Source: Clonostachys chloroleuca
Lineage: Eukaryota > Ascomycota > Sordariomycetes > Hypocreales > Bionectriaceae
Length of the DNA: 64,000 nucleotides
Direction of reading: 5' to 3'
Assembly: GCA_037952775.1 (NCBI GenBank)
Contig: JBANAY010000003.1
Span: 16,058,001-16,122,000 of the forward strand
Shown here: positions 25,588 to 37,911 of the stretch, in pieces
How positions within the stretch are numbered: the first letter of the stretch is position 1
How the letters are laid out: each line of letters starts with the position of its first letter
Notes under the pieces: model-generated
Seen by the model: the letters and a program-made list of their open reading frames with translations, nothing else
Database searches by the model: none
What the model was told of the DNA's origin: nothing
Made by a program: the position numbers and the translations under genes

Positions 25588-27113
25588 AGTTATAAGTTTG
25601 TCTTTCGTGTTTCTTGAATAGAGAACTGTTGCAACTTGTCACAGCAAGTAAGGAAGTAATTGGGAATTCCAGGCCCTTAAGTACTTGAGAAGTGCTTGAG
25701 CTTGATTCTTCACTTGAAAGGGGGTTCGGCGAGGTCCCTTGATCGTATACTAGCACGTTGGTCAACACGGCCCCAAGTCGTCAGTTGTGAATAGACGAAA
25801 TTCCTATCTTTGACAGGGAGGGCACAGCAGCCTTGATTTATCAAGCGTTGGTCGCACCACTATGGGCGACGACTTAGACGACACAACTTTCTCGGACAAG
25901 GATCTAGAAGAGATACCGTTTTCGGGACCTAGCTCGATCAGGCCCGTGGCCCCATTGGCTGGGCCCCTAGGACAGCTAAAATGGGTAGAATATCGAACTG
26001 AGTGCTTCACCCGCATAGACGCTCACCCAAAACGGGAAAACAAGTGACACGACACTCCCGCTTCGGCGGTGCTCACGGATCTAGGTTTGCCTGTGTTTAT
26101 TTGACTGGGGTTCAGTGAGCATTGCTGTGGTATATTATACTTTACTGGGCCGGTGGAACGTGAGTCTATTATTAATGAGGGAAAGCATGGCCATACTTAT
26201 GCGCAGCAGCCATGGTCAGTGACGACCGCTCGTGCGTTGGGGTCTGGGAAATTGCCGTTATCAAAGGCCACCTGGTTCCCTCCACAATTTCAAAAGACCG
26301 GCCGGCGAAGAGCCGTAGGCAAAGCATGCATTGGCTCATGTTTCCGTCGAAAACCTAAGGGTTCGTCTTCCCTGGCGGAGAGTCAAGCATCCAAGAGTGG
26401 AAATGCGTGTATGAGACGCCAGAATACGAATTTCCAAAAACGGCACCCCGTCTGTCCGCTACCTTAGTGCCGGGACCAAAGACGGCGCTAATGATACCGA
26501 CGATTCATTATTAATGCGCTGCGTTGCCATTGGGCTGAGAATCGCCGTCGAATTCCTGTTCGACGATGCTCACATGGACGCATTGGGCTTGTTCTCCCTC
26601 TGTCCGTAACGTATATTTATATTGTCGTAACGTTCCATTTGATCTCCGATTGGTCCGGCCCTTGACAGCCAGTCGAATTGGATAATTGATCACCCCACAG
26701 CCTGTGTCACTGGGTGTCATGTCTTCAAGATATGTCTATTGGTCCGGTTGTAAACCTAGCAATTCTAGGATTCTGAGCAGACTGGAAGTAGAGATGTAGA
26801 TTTTCGTCATGTGCAAGACACGCAATTGTTATTCGGAAACTGGCGACCAATGCCTGATGTAATGCAGGGCAAGATGGTGTTAGCGGCAAGTTCGCACAGG
26901 GCTGCCACCAACAATTGGCACCAACAACCCCGCCTTTACACAGGGTCGCCGCCAAAATTTCCAGAAAACTTCCCCGCCAAAAGTTCGAAATCACAAAATA
27001 ATCACTGGTCAGAGCTAGAGATTTCCAAAGCCAGGTTGACCTGATCTCCTGGGTTGCACAAATACCATCCTCCCAGGTCCCTTGAGAGCAGGTAGCTCTG
27101 GGCTGCATCCACC
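25588..27113. other. Divergent intergenic region, monooxygenase / DPH2
   Basis: About 1.5 kb. Small open frames on both strands lack similarity that I recognise. I see no repeat or RNA gene. Confidence 0.4.
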
Positions 27114-28751
27114 ATGGCAGCCGACCTCTCCGCCCCTCCCGTTCTCTCAACCCCCGACGAGCTCATCTTCGAAGTCCCCGCCGCCGCCGCCCAAGAAAAG
27201 TCCACCCTCTCTAAAGATGCCCTCTACTCCGTTTACGAGGTCCCGCGAACCGTGTCCGAGCTGCGGCAAGGCGCCTGGAAGCGCGTCGCTCTCCAGTTTG
27301 CAGACTCCATGCTTGTCGATGCACCTCGCGTATCCGAAGCCTTGACCCGCGAGCTTTCCACCGGCACAGACGGTGTCGCTGCAGTCCCCCCGAGAATATA
27401 TATCCTGGCCGATACGAGCTACAGCGCATGCTGTGTGGACGAAGTCGCTGCAGAGCATGCGGATGCTGAAGTGGTTGTGCATTATGGCCGGGCTTGCCTG
27501 AGCCCTACAAGCAGACTGCCTGTCATCTACGTTTACACCAGCCGGGAGCTGGAACTGGACCCGGCGGTCAAGAGCTTCGTCAGGGAATTCCCAGCGCCCG
27601 ACACCAAGGTTGTCATCATGGCAGACCTCACATATCAGCAAAACGTAGAACCGCTACTAGCGCGGATACGAGAAAAGGGCTATTCAAACGTGCTGGGCAC
27701 CGAGGTGGTGAGAGACCCGGCAGGCATCATCCCCAACCGACGGATAGTCACAGGCTCCGACGCCGACCTGGACAGTGAAACCCTGAAAGAACACTCCCTC
27801 TTCCACATCTCCGACCCACCTTCGTCTCTCCTCCTCGCCCTCTTACCGCGCTTCGCCTCCCTCCACGTCCTCCCAGCCCCATCAACCACCGTTGAGAATC
27901 CCACGATGCGGACAGCAGGTCTGCTCCGCCGTCGATTCGCCCGTGTCCTGTCTCTCGCATCTGCGGGTGTGATTGGGATTCTCGTCAACACGCTCTCCGT
28001 CGCCAATTCGCTTGCGTCGATTGACCTGCTGCGCAAGCGCATCGCCGACGCGGGCAAGAAGAGCTATACCGTCGTCGTGGGACGACTCAACCCAGCCAAG
28101 CTGGCCAATTTCTCTGAGATTGAGGGTTGGGTGGTTGTTGGCTGCTGGGAGGGCGGTTTGATCGGTGAGGACCAGGAAAGCGGGTACTGGAAACCCGTCA
28201 TCACGCCGTTCGAGATGGAAGTCGCACTGATGAAGGAGGAGGAGAGGATATGGGGCGCTGAATGGTGGGGAGGTATCGAGCGGCTCAAACTTGACGAACC
28301 TGAGGCGACAAACGGTGCAGTAAACGGCGAGAGCCAGGTAGAGGACAAGGAGACCAAGGAGACCAATGGCGCGAGTATAGAAGTCGATCAGGGCATCGAG
28401 GAAGACGGCGTGGAGGGAGAGGAATCGATGCCACCTGAGTTCGACCTCCGAACAGGCAGGCTGGTCAGCCACAGCCGCCCTATGCGATTGGCAGTCCACA
28501 GCGCCAAGGCAAACAAGACGAGCGAGGGAGGATCTTCATCCGCGGCCCTGATCAAACGAGCAGCTCCTGGAGAGCTGGCGAGCATCAATGGAGTGGCAAG
28601 TCCTGGTGCCGAGTATCTGCGCTCCCAAAGAACATGGCAGGGCCTAGGCAGCGACTTTGCAGAAAACCAAGAAGCGAGCACTGTGATCGAGGAGGGTCTC
28701 AGTGGTATCGCAAGGGGATACCGTGTAGGTGAGGAGGTAGGGAGGCATTAA
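27114..28751 (+). CDS. DPH2: Diphthamide biosynthesis protein DPH2
   Basis: Works with DPH1 in the first step of diphthamide synthesis: transfer of the 3-amino-3-carboxypropyl group from S-adenosylmethionine to a histidine of elongation factor 2, in the cytosol. Single exon, 545 aa. Family marks: VALQFADSMLVDAPRVSEAL near residue 60; the domain-1 segment LADTSYSACCVDEVAAEHAD followed by VVHYGRACLSPT, with cysteines in the region that holds the iron-sulfur cluster in the family; GVIGILVNTLSVANSL; VGRLNPAKLANFSEIEGWVVVGCWEGG; and YWKPVITPFEMEVAL. The tail is variable. The start ATG is in a good context (CACCATGG). A possible AATAAA signal is at 28777-28782. Confidence 0.95.
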   Translation: MAADLSAPPVLSTPDELIFEVPAAAAQEKSTLSKDALYSVYEVPRTVSELRQGAWKRVALQFADSMLVDAPRVSEALTRELSTGTDGVAAVPPRIYILADTSYSACCVDEVAAEHADAEVVVHYGRACLSPTSRLPVIYVYTSRELELDPAVKSFVREFPAPDTKVVIMADLTYQQNVEPLLARIREKGYSNVLGTEVVRDPAGIIPNRRIVTGSDADLDSETLKEHSLFHISDPPSSLLLALLPRFASLHVLPAPSTTVENPTMRTAGLLRRRFARVLSLASAGVIGILVNTLSVANSLASIDLLRKRIADAGKKSYTVVVGRLNPAKLANFSEIEGWVVVGCWEGGLIGEDQESGYWKPVITPFEMEVALMKEEERIWGAEWWGGIERLKLDEPEATNGAVNGESQVEDKETKETNGASIEVDQGIEEDGVEGEESMPPEFDLRTGRLVSHSRPMRLAVHSAKANKTSEGGSSSAALIKRAAPGELASINGVASPGAEYLRSQRTWQGLGSDFAENQEASTVIEEGLSGIARGYRVGEEVGRH

Positions 28752-29424
28752 GCAAAAGTAACGAACAAAAGGAAGAAATAAAGAAACAACAAGAGATACC
28801 CACACATCTTACACATTGACGATCCCGAACAACTTCAACACTACGAAATGTGGCATTTGAAAGAGGGACCATCTTGTAGGCAGTCGAAACTACTATTCTA
28901 TTCTCATTTGGACTCGTTCCTCGTAAACTATCGATTCGATTCTATCAACCGAAGCGCGGCAGGGATATATCCACCCGGTTGCAGATCATCGTCCTCCACG
29001 CCAAACAGGAAAAATACAAAAACAACTCCATGCGCAAGCACTCAGGCACCGCAACAGGTTCGATACGTCTGGGTATCTCAAAAATATATCCTCCACTATA
29101 AATATAAAAACGCTGAGGGCGATAAATGAGCCCCCTTCGAAACAGCCGGCCAAAATGGCAGAGATTCCCAACCGCGGGGTTCCAAACAGCAAAAATCCAC
29201 CCAGCATTCCATTCCTGTGTCCCAAGCAAGTGTCCATTCCATTCATAACGTGACTACTCCTTCTTTCTTCGTTCTATTCTCTTTTGCACGTAACCATGTG
29301 CTTGTGATTTTCTTCTTTGGTTTATTTTTTTTTTTTTTTCTCATCTTAATTTTGTCTTCGCCCGTGTCCTACAAAGGAGACACCAGCCTTTTGATGTATC
29401 ACACCACAAGGCTCACAACACTCT
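28752..29424. other. Convergent 3' region, DPH2 / MARVEL gene
   Basis: 673 bp between converging genes, with a 15-base T run at 29325-29339. No gene is recognised. Confidence 0.5.
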
Positions 29425-30110
29425 CTACACATACACTCGACGGTGAGAGTGGTGCGAGTGGTGGCTGTGCCTCGACCCAGAGCGGTGCGAGTGCCTGTCG
29501 CTGTGGTGGCGGCTCCGGCTGCGCGTGCGGTACTCGTAGTCGTCGTAGTCGCCGAAGCCGCCGCCGTGCGAGAATGCCACAATGGTAGTCACGAAGAAGA
29601 GGATGACGTTGATGATCCCCAGGGCGAAGCTGGCCTTGAGCATGGCGCAGCGCTTCGAGGTGCGCCACGACACGCTCACGCCGGGACCGCTGACGCGCAC
29701 GTCGCCGAGGTTTACGGTCCAGTCGTCGGAGCGGTTGACGCTGACGTCGACGCAGTTGGCCGAGGCGATGCCGCGGAGGAAGTAGACGCCCGCGATGAGG
29801 CCGCCGAAGATGAGGGCGTCGACGATGGCGACGAAGTGGGCGTTGCGCTTGGAGCGGTTGTAGAGGATCAAGGTGAAGAAGGCCCAGGCGAAGGCGATGA
29901 CGGAGACGATGAAGAGGACGAGGATCGAGTTGGGGGTCAGGGAGTTTGCGCTTGTGAAGCCCTCGACGAACCAGGAGAGCATGCCCACGATGGGAATCTG
30001 GAGAAGGATTGGGGTTAGTGGTGCTGCTGGGAGGGCTTGTGGGAAGCTCGGCTTACCAAGGTTATCAGCTGGAAGATGCGGTTGGAGCCGAAGATGATTC
30101 CGAAAAGCAT
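29425..30110 (-). CDS. MARVEL-domain membrane protein
   Basis: Four-helix membrane protein of the MARVEL type, found at fungal plasma-membrane domains and in vesicle traffic. Exons 30110-30057 and 29997-29425, intron 59 bp in phase 0, 208 aa. The spliced N-terminus reads MLFGIIFGSNRIFQLITL joined to IPIVGMLSWFVEGF. Helices are at about 5-30, 44-68, 77-97 and 134-158. The loop between helices 3 and 4 is long, and the cytosolic tail is rich in Arg, Ser and His (repeated SRS/RHS/HHS). The tail may interact with lipid or be phosphorylated, but that is inference. I chose ATG 30110 rather than the longer unspliced frame because only the spliced form begins with helix 1. Confidence 0.8.
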
Positions 30111-32839
30111 GGCGGGCGGGTTCTGCGCGCGAACGCGACTTGATTATGGGGGTTTGTGTGGTGTTCTGTTGTATGCGGCAGGAGTCGACCGTCGACCAGA
30201 GCAATGCGATGCGATCAGATTATGATGCAATCAATGCAAGGCAATGCGGCTCGGTGTGGTTTAGTGAGGATCAGGATATCCCCCTCGTCACCTATCGTCA
30301 ATGGTAGTATACGGCACGGAATGGCAATATACAGAGACGTTGGTGAACAACGGGTGAGATCCGCCTGGTGGTGGTGAAGGTGATGGAGGGGAGAGGGGAA
30401 GAAGATGATGGAATACGAGAAAAAAGAAGAAAGGGAAAGGGAAGTTGGCCTGGATTAAGTGCGAGTGACGGGGCTTATGCACACATGCATGAATGATTGC
30501 TCGACTGCAGAAACTAGCTGGCTGGGAGGGGTCCTCAATCTTCTGTGTGATCCGGGGTTGGGATTCCACGATTATATTGGGAGGCTGGTCGTCATATCGC
30601 AGCGGAGAGGCTTCCACCATGTCCGTTACAGGCCTGGAGCCTGCAATTACTGCACGAAACAGCCGTAAGAGCGGGCGCTAGACCAGGGTTTGTTCTGCTG
30701 TCACCAGCCCCTCCAATTCTCCTGCCTCTGCTCCCACGCGGCCTCTCTGGCTGTCGACCTGGATCCCCCATCCATCGATGGCAGCTCTTCCTCGCCAGCT
30801 CTCCCTTGCTTCGATATAGGTCTCGGCCATTGACTATGATCATCTCCATCTCAGGTTCGCAGCAACGAACTAGACACATCACCCCACCTGTGGCCTTGGG
30901 CTCCGTCACACCAAACAAACCGAACGCAAACACAGCTCAGGCTCCAACTCCAACACGAGTGCTGAGCCATATTCTTCCTTCCCCAGCCCGACGGCCCAGC
31001 CACATGTGCAGCAAAGTCCCTGCGCTCCGCTTGGCGACAGCCAGCCCAGATCACAAAGTGGGAAGCCAGCATCAGGAAAACGGGCGAAAGAGACGACGAA
31101 CTGCCCTGTTGCTACGGCAATCGCATCGTTTGATTGGTGCGTGAATGACGATGTCAGACCAGGGTATGATCGAGAGGTGGGTTTTGGCAGAGGAACCAGC
31201 CCAAAGCAGTTTGGGTCATCCCTGCAAGCACTCAAACTCTTCAGCACTCAATATTGCATCCTGGCCAGGAACCCTAGTCGCTGCCGCTCCGGCCCAACCG
31301 ACCGACTGTCTTGGTTGCTAGGTGAGCATCATTCACTGGGCTGATGGGCGGATCCCATCCTCGTGCGATTGAGTCCTGACCCGGAAGCCGCAGAAGTCAC
31401 CTCGTCCAAGGTGTTACCATTCAGGCGTTCGTTGCCTCTGCTGTCTTGTGTCGCCAAATTCAGTATGACGGTTCGTTGTCCTTGACGGGTTTCATCCAGT
31501 CCATCGTCCGTGCAGGCCGTGACATTTGAACCAAGCTGTAGTTCTCAACGTTCTTCCGTGAGATCACCACACCCACACTTAATACCCAAACTTCGGTTCA
31601 CAACCCACTCCCAACTTATCCGGAGGTAGTATACCCCTGGGATCTAGGACATGGCCATTAGCCATCTGCAAAAGGACAACACATGCGTCATGCACATGAC
31701 GATATCTGCAAGACCGTCACACTCATAGCTGTTCCTAACAGATCTACCTACCCCCATTGCACAAGGATGAACGAAAATCTCCGAAGCTGGGCCCCAAGGG
31801 TAGCGTAGCTCCTTGCCTTAACTCGACTGGTACACAAAACCATGATACGTAGCTTGGTTACATGCCTGCGACGAGATACCTCGGTGGGTCTAAGAAATAT
31901 TCGAGATCAAACGATGATTCGGAGTTCGATCCATCCACTTCGGCCCGCGGCATGTCTCACCTCCAAGCCTTATGACGGAACACGCAGGAGGGTCGTTGAT
32001 TTGAAAACTTTGAATCATCTCGGACTCGTAGCTATCTTCTATGTCCTCGGCAAAATGACATTGCTGCCCTCTCATTATCGGAATTTCTTAGCATCACCTT
32101 CGGCCCTCTTGCTGGTTCCCCAAATGACGAGGCTTCAACAACCGACTAATTATAATGACGTATCGCGCAATCCCATATGGCTCCGGTGACAGCCGTCCTA
32201 TACACCCATGCTTCGACGTTGCTAAGTTACCAAGCTGGGAGACCCTAGATATCCAAGAATACGTAAATTACTATTCGGTCACTCAGCCGTAAGTGCCATT
32301 TCCTCCAAGGAAAAAGATATCTTCTCTTGATAAAATGATGGATCTAATAAGTAGTTGGCAGCATTAGATCAAGTGCAGAGCAATCAATTAGTTCAATATG
32401 CCCATGGATTAAAAGAGGAATGTCAGACAATGGATCCGAGTGTGATCGTGAATAAAAGTTGTCATTAAAAAGTATCAAATAACAAGTGCGCCTCATGCTG
32501 AACCCTAATAACCGTTGTCCTTTGCCCATACCTCTCAACAGAAAATAATTTTGCCAAGAAAAAGAAGAAAAAGAAGAAAGAAAGGGTTGAGAAAAAGAGA
32601 AAAAATAAAATGCCCTGTGCCGTTCTTTGTCACGGCATTTTTCCTGCGTGTGCAGTCGGGCGGGTATCTGTGTTGTGCCATGTTCCTGTCATAATCCAAC
32701 ATCTTTCTTCTGGTACGCACAGCGTACTTCCATCACCGGGGGAAAAAAAAAAAAAAAAAAGAAAACATCAATTTCAACCACATTTTTCGTTCGAGTGCGT
32801 GAAGCCGGCTTCAGCATGCTCGGAGCCGTCAGGGCACGT
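30111..32839. other. Long intergenic region between two MARVEL genes
   Basis: 2.7 kb without a recognisable gene. An 18-base A run lies at 32743-32760. Short open frames on both strands are of random character. Confidence 0.45.
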
Positions 32840-33389
32840 CTAAACCGCAGAAGGCTGAGCAGCAGGGCCTCGCGACTTCCAGAGAGCTAGGGCTTCAAGA
32901 GCAACCAGCGAGCTGAAGCCAGCCCACAGGAAGTATCCAAAGGCAACGACGGCCTGGGTTGCCTGGCATGGGCCATCTTTTCCGCAAGAGGGGATACCAA
33001 TACGGACAGCCTGGGCGGTAGAGCCCGCGAACCAGAAGATCATGGTGACGGCGGTGAGGACAACCGAAACGATGGGCATGTGAATCCTGGTGATGAATCG
33101 AGGAACAAGGCTGACGTAGAGGAGGACGAGGAAGGACCAGATACATCCAAAGAGGATAAAGGACATGGGAGAACCAGACCAGTACCAACTGATGCTCTTG
33201 TCAACGACTAAAAGGAAAAGCCAGTTAGCTAGTGATACACGAAAAGAGGAGGATGGGCCGAGACGTGGCCAATATGAGGTTGAGCATATACGTACGCCAA
33301 GCAGACAGGCCAAGCTCAATGATGAGAAACAGCGCCAAAATGGCGTGGATAATGGTCATGATTCCGAATGGTCCAATGTTGAGGCTCAT
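32840..33389 (-). CDS. MARVEL-domain membrane protein, second copy
   Basis: Small four-helix membrane protein, 153 aa. Exons 33389-33296 and 33207-32840; the 88-bp intron is in phase 1 and joins ELGLSAW to LVDKSISWYW. Helices are at about 10-31, 45-65, 71-95 and 118-140. A cysteine pair (PSCGKDGPCQ) sits in the loop between helices 3 and 4, as in many MARVEL proteins. The C-terminus is short, without the charged tail of the neighbour at 29.4 kb. The two genes lie on the same strand 2.7 kb apart. They may be old paralogues, but sequence similarity is low by eye. Confidence 0.8.
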
Positions 33390-35759
33390 GGTGGCGGTTG
33401 ATGGTATGAGTATAGTCTATGTGTTTGATTGATTAAAATTCAACTTCGAAAATGTTATTGGTGCTTGAAGAGATGGAACTTGTGTCGTCTCAAGTCGAAT
33501 CGAGTTGGGGAGGATGCTGTATTATGTTGCTGGCTGGGTTAGATCACCAGGTTGGGACTGGCGAAATAATATATGGATATGCTGGGTGATCTGATTCTGT
33601 GGCTTCGGAGAGTTCAGTGCCGGAGCGTGCCAAAGCGGACAGTGTGTAGTCTTTTGTATCAAACAAAGTTGCGAGTTTAGGTGATAAAAAAGAAGAGTTC
33701 CTTGAATGTTCGGAGGATGTAAGACTGGGGAGGACTGGGGGGTCAGAGCCGGATGCGGGACGAGCTTGAGTGGCAAAATGCGAAGAATAGATGGAATGGG
33801 ACTGAGAGAGCAAGATTAGCTGGAATGGAAAGGAAAGGCGATGGGAATATTAATAAAAAAGAGAAAGAGGGATTGATCATTCGCATACATTCATTCTTCC
33901 GTGCCTGAGTAAATTGAATCGAGGGCTCTTTCCTTGGCTAAAGGTCATCTACTGGAGAGGTACTGGTACTGGAATGGAGGTACTGTTGCGTAACTGCTGC
34001 GAGATATCATGAGCGTTTAGCTCGATCGAGACATGTGTGCTTGTAAAGGTACCTAATTCGGTCGCATAGCTCGAATTCGTACCCGCTAAAGCTCAGTGGA
34101 CAGAAGGGCTGAGCCTGCGAGGATTGACGTTGTGGTGGCCCGATGGCCTGGGCTCTCATGATCCAATCGCCCTCACTGAAACACGGCGGAGCAGCTTAAC
34201 CGCGCTGGCAGCCGGCTCTTGGTTGGCTCAGGGTTGCTGATGTATCTGAGCCGATCTACAACATGCGTCCGGATGGTGCGGGAACGCTGAGTAGAGTATC
34301 AGAGCTACGAGCCGCGCGTGCAGTGAATTGGCCGCCTCAGCGCGTATAGTAAGGTAATGTGCCTATCGTACGGAGTACAGCAGCCTGAAACCACATATTA
34401 GCAGCAGTGGCCGATACTTCCTGCCCGCGACGGGATCTGAGCCTAAGCGCCTACTTCTGGCGGCGCCACCCAAGACCCGCTCCGCTGGCTGAAGCTCAGC
34501 TTTGTCAACCGGCGGCTATGCAGATTGGTATTCATTGGTCGTGGATCAAGAATGGAGTTGCTGTTGAGGGAAATCTGTAACAAGAGAGGCAGGGACACAT
34601 CTCGCGACGACCTATTATAACTACACGAGGCTGTGCTGCCGCGGCTGCTTTTCATTCGCTCTGTTGTGATGCGAATACGACTGCCGCACACGCAATCAGC
34701 CCAGGACCGTTTGTAGGCACCAAAGTACAGCGTGCAGAAACAGAAGGCGAGCCTCGAGCAAACACGGAGCACAGTGATTCCGCATCATCCAATCTGGTCC
34801 TCATCGCAGTCGCGATTTCCGGGAAGACCACGGTCCGGTGCTTTGTCGTATGGCCTGATCCGCCGGTCTTTGAGACAACTTTCCGTCGGCTTTGGCTTCA
34901 TCGAGCATTCTCAATTCCCGATCGAATGGTGAATTGGAGAACATTTCGGGAGGCTCTGATTCGCTCCGTTGACGTTGCATGCAGCAGTGTCCAGGGTCCA
35001 AGGAATTTGGTGGTGCCAAACCCGATGATCTTCGAACACCAGGCTACTCAATGATTTTGGGTATTCTTTATGAGATATCCCTCACAAACGCCGCCTGTGC
35101 ATTGCGTCTTAGTTAGTCAATTGGTTAACCATCAATTGATGACATAGCATGGTGTACAGGGTAGGGTTGATTCTGAGGCACAGCGAATTAAGAGCCTGTG
35201 AAGCCCAATATCATAGGAGTGAAGTAAGGGAAAATGATTAGTCTTCGCTTATAACAGTAGGTAGGTTAGCTAATAGATAGTTGGGAGATAAATTGAGGGT
35301 GGCCGCATAGTTTACACATCTCGCCCATCACAGATTATCCACACCGACAGGCAAATCCGTCCATTGTTCACCAACTCATCGCCATCCTCTTTCCTGGGCC
35401 CATTGTTTCCTTCACATGCTCAATCGGGGTCGGACAACTGTTTGGCACCCTACAACCTCGGATTCTCCGACCCCAATTGAGGGTTTGAACCAAAACGGAA
35501 GCTCCCCCAAGTTTCGCTGCCAACTCCTCCCCCGCATCACTCTACATCTACATGGGGCTAATGCCGTTTGCCGGACTATCTGCCAACCTCTTTATTCGCA
35601 CCTATCGTCCTCATCAGACCACTTTCTCGATACAATCAATTGGCGTAGGTGCTTGGCTATTGAGGTAATATTTATTTCTCTTCGCGCGGGCAATTCGCTC
35701 CCTCGAAGCATCCACCCTCCTCCATCTTCCAATCCCCCTCAAATAAGCACCCCGTGACA
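33390..35759. other. Long divergent intergenic region, MARVEL / flavoprotein gene
   Basis: 2.4 kb with no recognisable gene. Pyrimidine-rich sequence at 35400-35755 probably belongs to the flavoprotein promoter. Confidence 0.4.
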
Positions 35760-37514
35760 ATGGCCTCGACGGCTTCCTCGGCTGCACCAGAGAATGGCGC
35801 GAAAGATGACGCCGCTCCCAAGCCCGTCATCATCGTGGGCGGTGGCCTCGCCGGCCTGGTCGCCGCCTTCGAGCTGGCCCAGCGCAAGGTGCCCACCCTC
35901 ATCCTCGACCAGGAGAATGAGCAGAACCTCGGCGGCCAGGCCTTCTGGTCGCTCGGCGGCATCTTCGTCGTCGACTCGACCGAGCAGCGCCGCCTGGGCA
36001 TCAAGGACTCGCGCGAGCTCGCCATGCGCGACTGGTTCGGGTCGGCCCAGTTCGACCGCGAGACCGAGGACCATTGGCCGCGCAAGTGGGCCAAGGCCTT
36101 TGTGGACTTTGCCACCGATGAGATGGAGCCGTACGTCAAGGCAAGGGGCCTGGGTTTCTTCTATGGCGTGTCGTGGGCCGAGAGGGGAGATGGCCGCTCA
36201 GATGGACACGGAAACTCGGTCCCGCGGTTTCATATTACGTGGGGTGCTGGGCCTGAGACGGTCAGGGTGTTTGCTGAGCCTCTGAGGAAGGCTGAGAAGG
36301 AGGGCATCGTGTCCTTCAGGTTTAGGCACGCGGTGGATGAGCTGATCATTGATGAGGCGACTGGGAGGGCGATTGGAGTGCGGGGCAGGGTGCTGGAGGA
36401 GGACAATTCTCCCCGCGGTGTCAAATCTTCACGTGTTGAGGTGGACAAGTTCGAGATTTACGGCTCGGCTGTGCTGGTTTCATCGGGCGGTATCGGTGGC
36501 AATGTCGACGCCGTCAAGGCTGCGTGGCCCGTTGACAGGCTGGGCCCCAAGGTGCCCGACTTCATGGTGCGTGGTGTGCCGGCCCATGTTGATGGCCGCA
36601 TGATCGACATTTCTGAGTCGGCTGGCGCCAACATCATCAACCGTGATCGTATGTGGCACTACACCGAGGGTATCCAGAACTGGGATCCTATCTGGCCTGA
36701 GCACGGCATCCGCATCCTCCCGGCGCCATCGTCTCTCTGGCTCGATGCTACAGGCAAGAGGTTGCCCCCGTACCTGTTCCCGGGCTCGGATACCCTCGCC
36801 ACGCTCAAGCACATTTGCAGCACCGGCTACGACTACAGCTGGTTCATCCTCGATCAGTCCATCATCAAGCGTGAATTCGCGCTATCGGGGTCAGAACAAA
36901 ACCCAGACCTGACTGCCAAGAGTATATGGACGCTCCTTGTAAGCCGACTGTTCAACAGAAAGGGACCCGTTCCCGTCCAGAAGTTCCAAGAGAATGGCGC
37001 CGACTTTGTCGTTAGTGAGACTCTCGAGGAATTGGTGGTCGGCATGAACAAGCTGGGCAAGGAACGCAACGGACCTGAGCTTGAATATGAGAAGATCAAG
37101 GAGGTCGTAGATTCCCGCGATGCTCAGTTCGACAATCCGTACTCCAAGGACGCCCAGGCCATGCTCATCAACAATGCGAGGAACTTCTGGACAGAGAAGC
37201 GAACACGAGTGGCGGTCCCCCACCGTCTCCTCGACAAGGCCCATGGGCCTCTTATTGCCGTCCGGCTCAATCTGCTCACGAGGAAGACGCTCGGTGGTAT
37301 TGAGACCAACCTCAGCAGTAATGTCATGAGGGCGGATGGCAGCGAGTTCCCAGGTTTGTACGCCGCTGGCGAGGTGGCCGGTTTCGGTGGTGGCGGTGTC
37401 CATGGCTACAACGCTCTCGAAGGTTCTTTCGTGGGAGGGTGCATCTTCTCTGGACGTGCCGCCGGGAGGGCGATTGCGGACGAGCTTCAGGCTCAGAACA
37501 GTTCAAAGCTGTGA
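35760..37514 (+). CDS. FAD-dependent oxidoreductase of the fumarate-reductase / ketosteroid-dehydrogenase type
   Basis: Flavoprotein dehydrogenase, 584 aa, single exon. N-terminal FAD fold: PVIIVGGGLAGLVAAFELAQ at about residues 22-41, then ILDQENEQNLGGQAFWSLGG, the usual second-strand acid and flavin-contact region. The C-terminal FAD motif reads LYAAGEVAGFGGGGVHGYNA, then EGSFVGGCIFSGRAAG. This arrangement is shared by fumarate-reductase flavoproteins and 3-ketosteroid delta-1-dehydrogenases; it also resembles bacterial FAD-binding dehydrogenases of unknown substrate. Which of these it matches cannot be decided from sequence alone. No membrane segment or leader peptide is seen. The first ATG (35760) is used; a GTG two codons earlier is not needed. 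It converges with a sugar porter 400 bp away. Confidence 0.85.
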   Translation: MASTASSAAPENGAKDDAAPKPVIIVGGGLAGLVAAFELAQRKVPTLILDQENEQNLGGQAFWSLGGIFVVDSTEQRRLGIKDSRELAMRDWFGSAQFDRETEDHWPRKWAKAFVDFATDEMEPYVKARGLGFFYGVSWAERGDGRSDGHGNSVPRFHITWGAGPETVRVFAEPLRKAEKEGIVSFRFRHAVDELIIDEATGRAIGVRGRVLEEDNSPRGVKSSRVEVDKFEIYGSAVLVSSGGIGGNVDAVKAAWPVDRLGPKVPDFMVRGVPAHVDGRMIDISESAGANIINRDRMWHYTEGIQNWDPIWPEHGIRILPAPSSLWLDATGKRLPPYLFPGSDTLATLKHICSTGYDYSWFILDQSIIKREFALSGSEQNPDLTAKSIWTLLVSRLFNRKGPVPVQKFQENGADFVVSETLEELVVGMNKLGKERNGPELEYEKIKEVVDSRDAQFDNPYSKDAQAMLINNARNFWTEKRTRVAVPHRLLDKAHGPLIAVRLNLLTRKTLGGIETNLSSNVMRADGSEFPGLYAAGEVAGFGGGGVHGYNALEGSFVGGCIFSGRAAGRAIADELQAQNSSKL

Positions 37515-37911
37515 GAGAGCAAGGGTTACGAGCATGCAGACCCATTCTACTATGTATATTTCCTTGTCTCAGTATGTAAGTGCTTTGGTCCCTTGGCGTA
37601 GTTGTTTCTTTCTCCCTTTTGGCATTTCCGACGTAGATGAAAGCATGAATATCACACATACAAACTTGAGATATCTGAATTCCAATTCTTACGAGTTTAT
37701 TTTCCATTAGTTTCTCATCTATGACCAGATACGTCGAAAGTGAATCCTTTCTTCCTCTCGCCCTTTTATGTTCTACCAACTTAGCGGTAGTGCGTGCAAT
37801 ATATCCTCTGCTAACGGGGTATTTCCTCCACACATCATACCTTTCACACGTTCCCAACTACCAGAGAATCATCTTCCATTTCCTATTTTGTTCCTGTGCA
37901 TCCGCGAGCAC
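37515..37911. other. Convergent 3' region, flavoprotein / sugar porter
   Basis: 397 bp between converging stops. No gene is recognised. Confidence 0.5.

Noticed and set aside
29443..30018. 191-codon plus-strand frame over the MARVEL gene
   Set aside because: Shadow of the GC-rich minus-strand gene: Val/Ala/Glu/Asp-rich repeats are the complement of the Arg/Ser/His tail and membrane helices.
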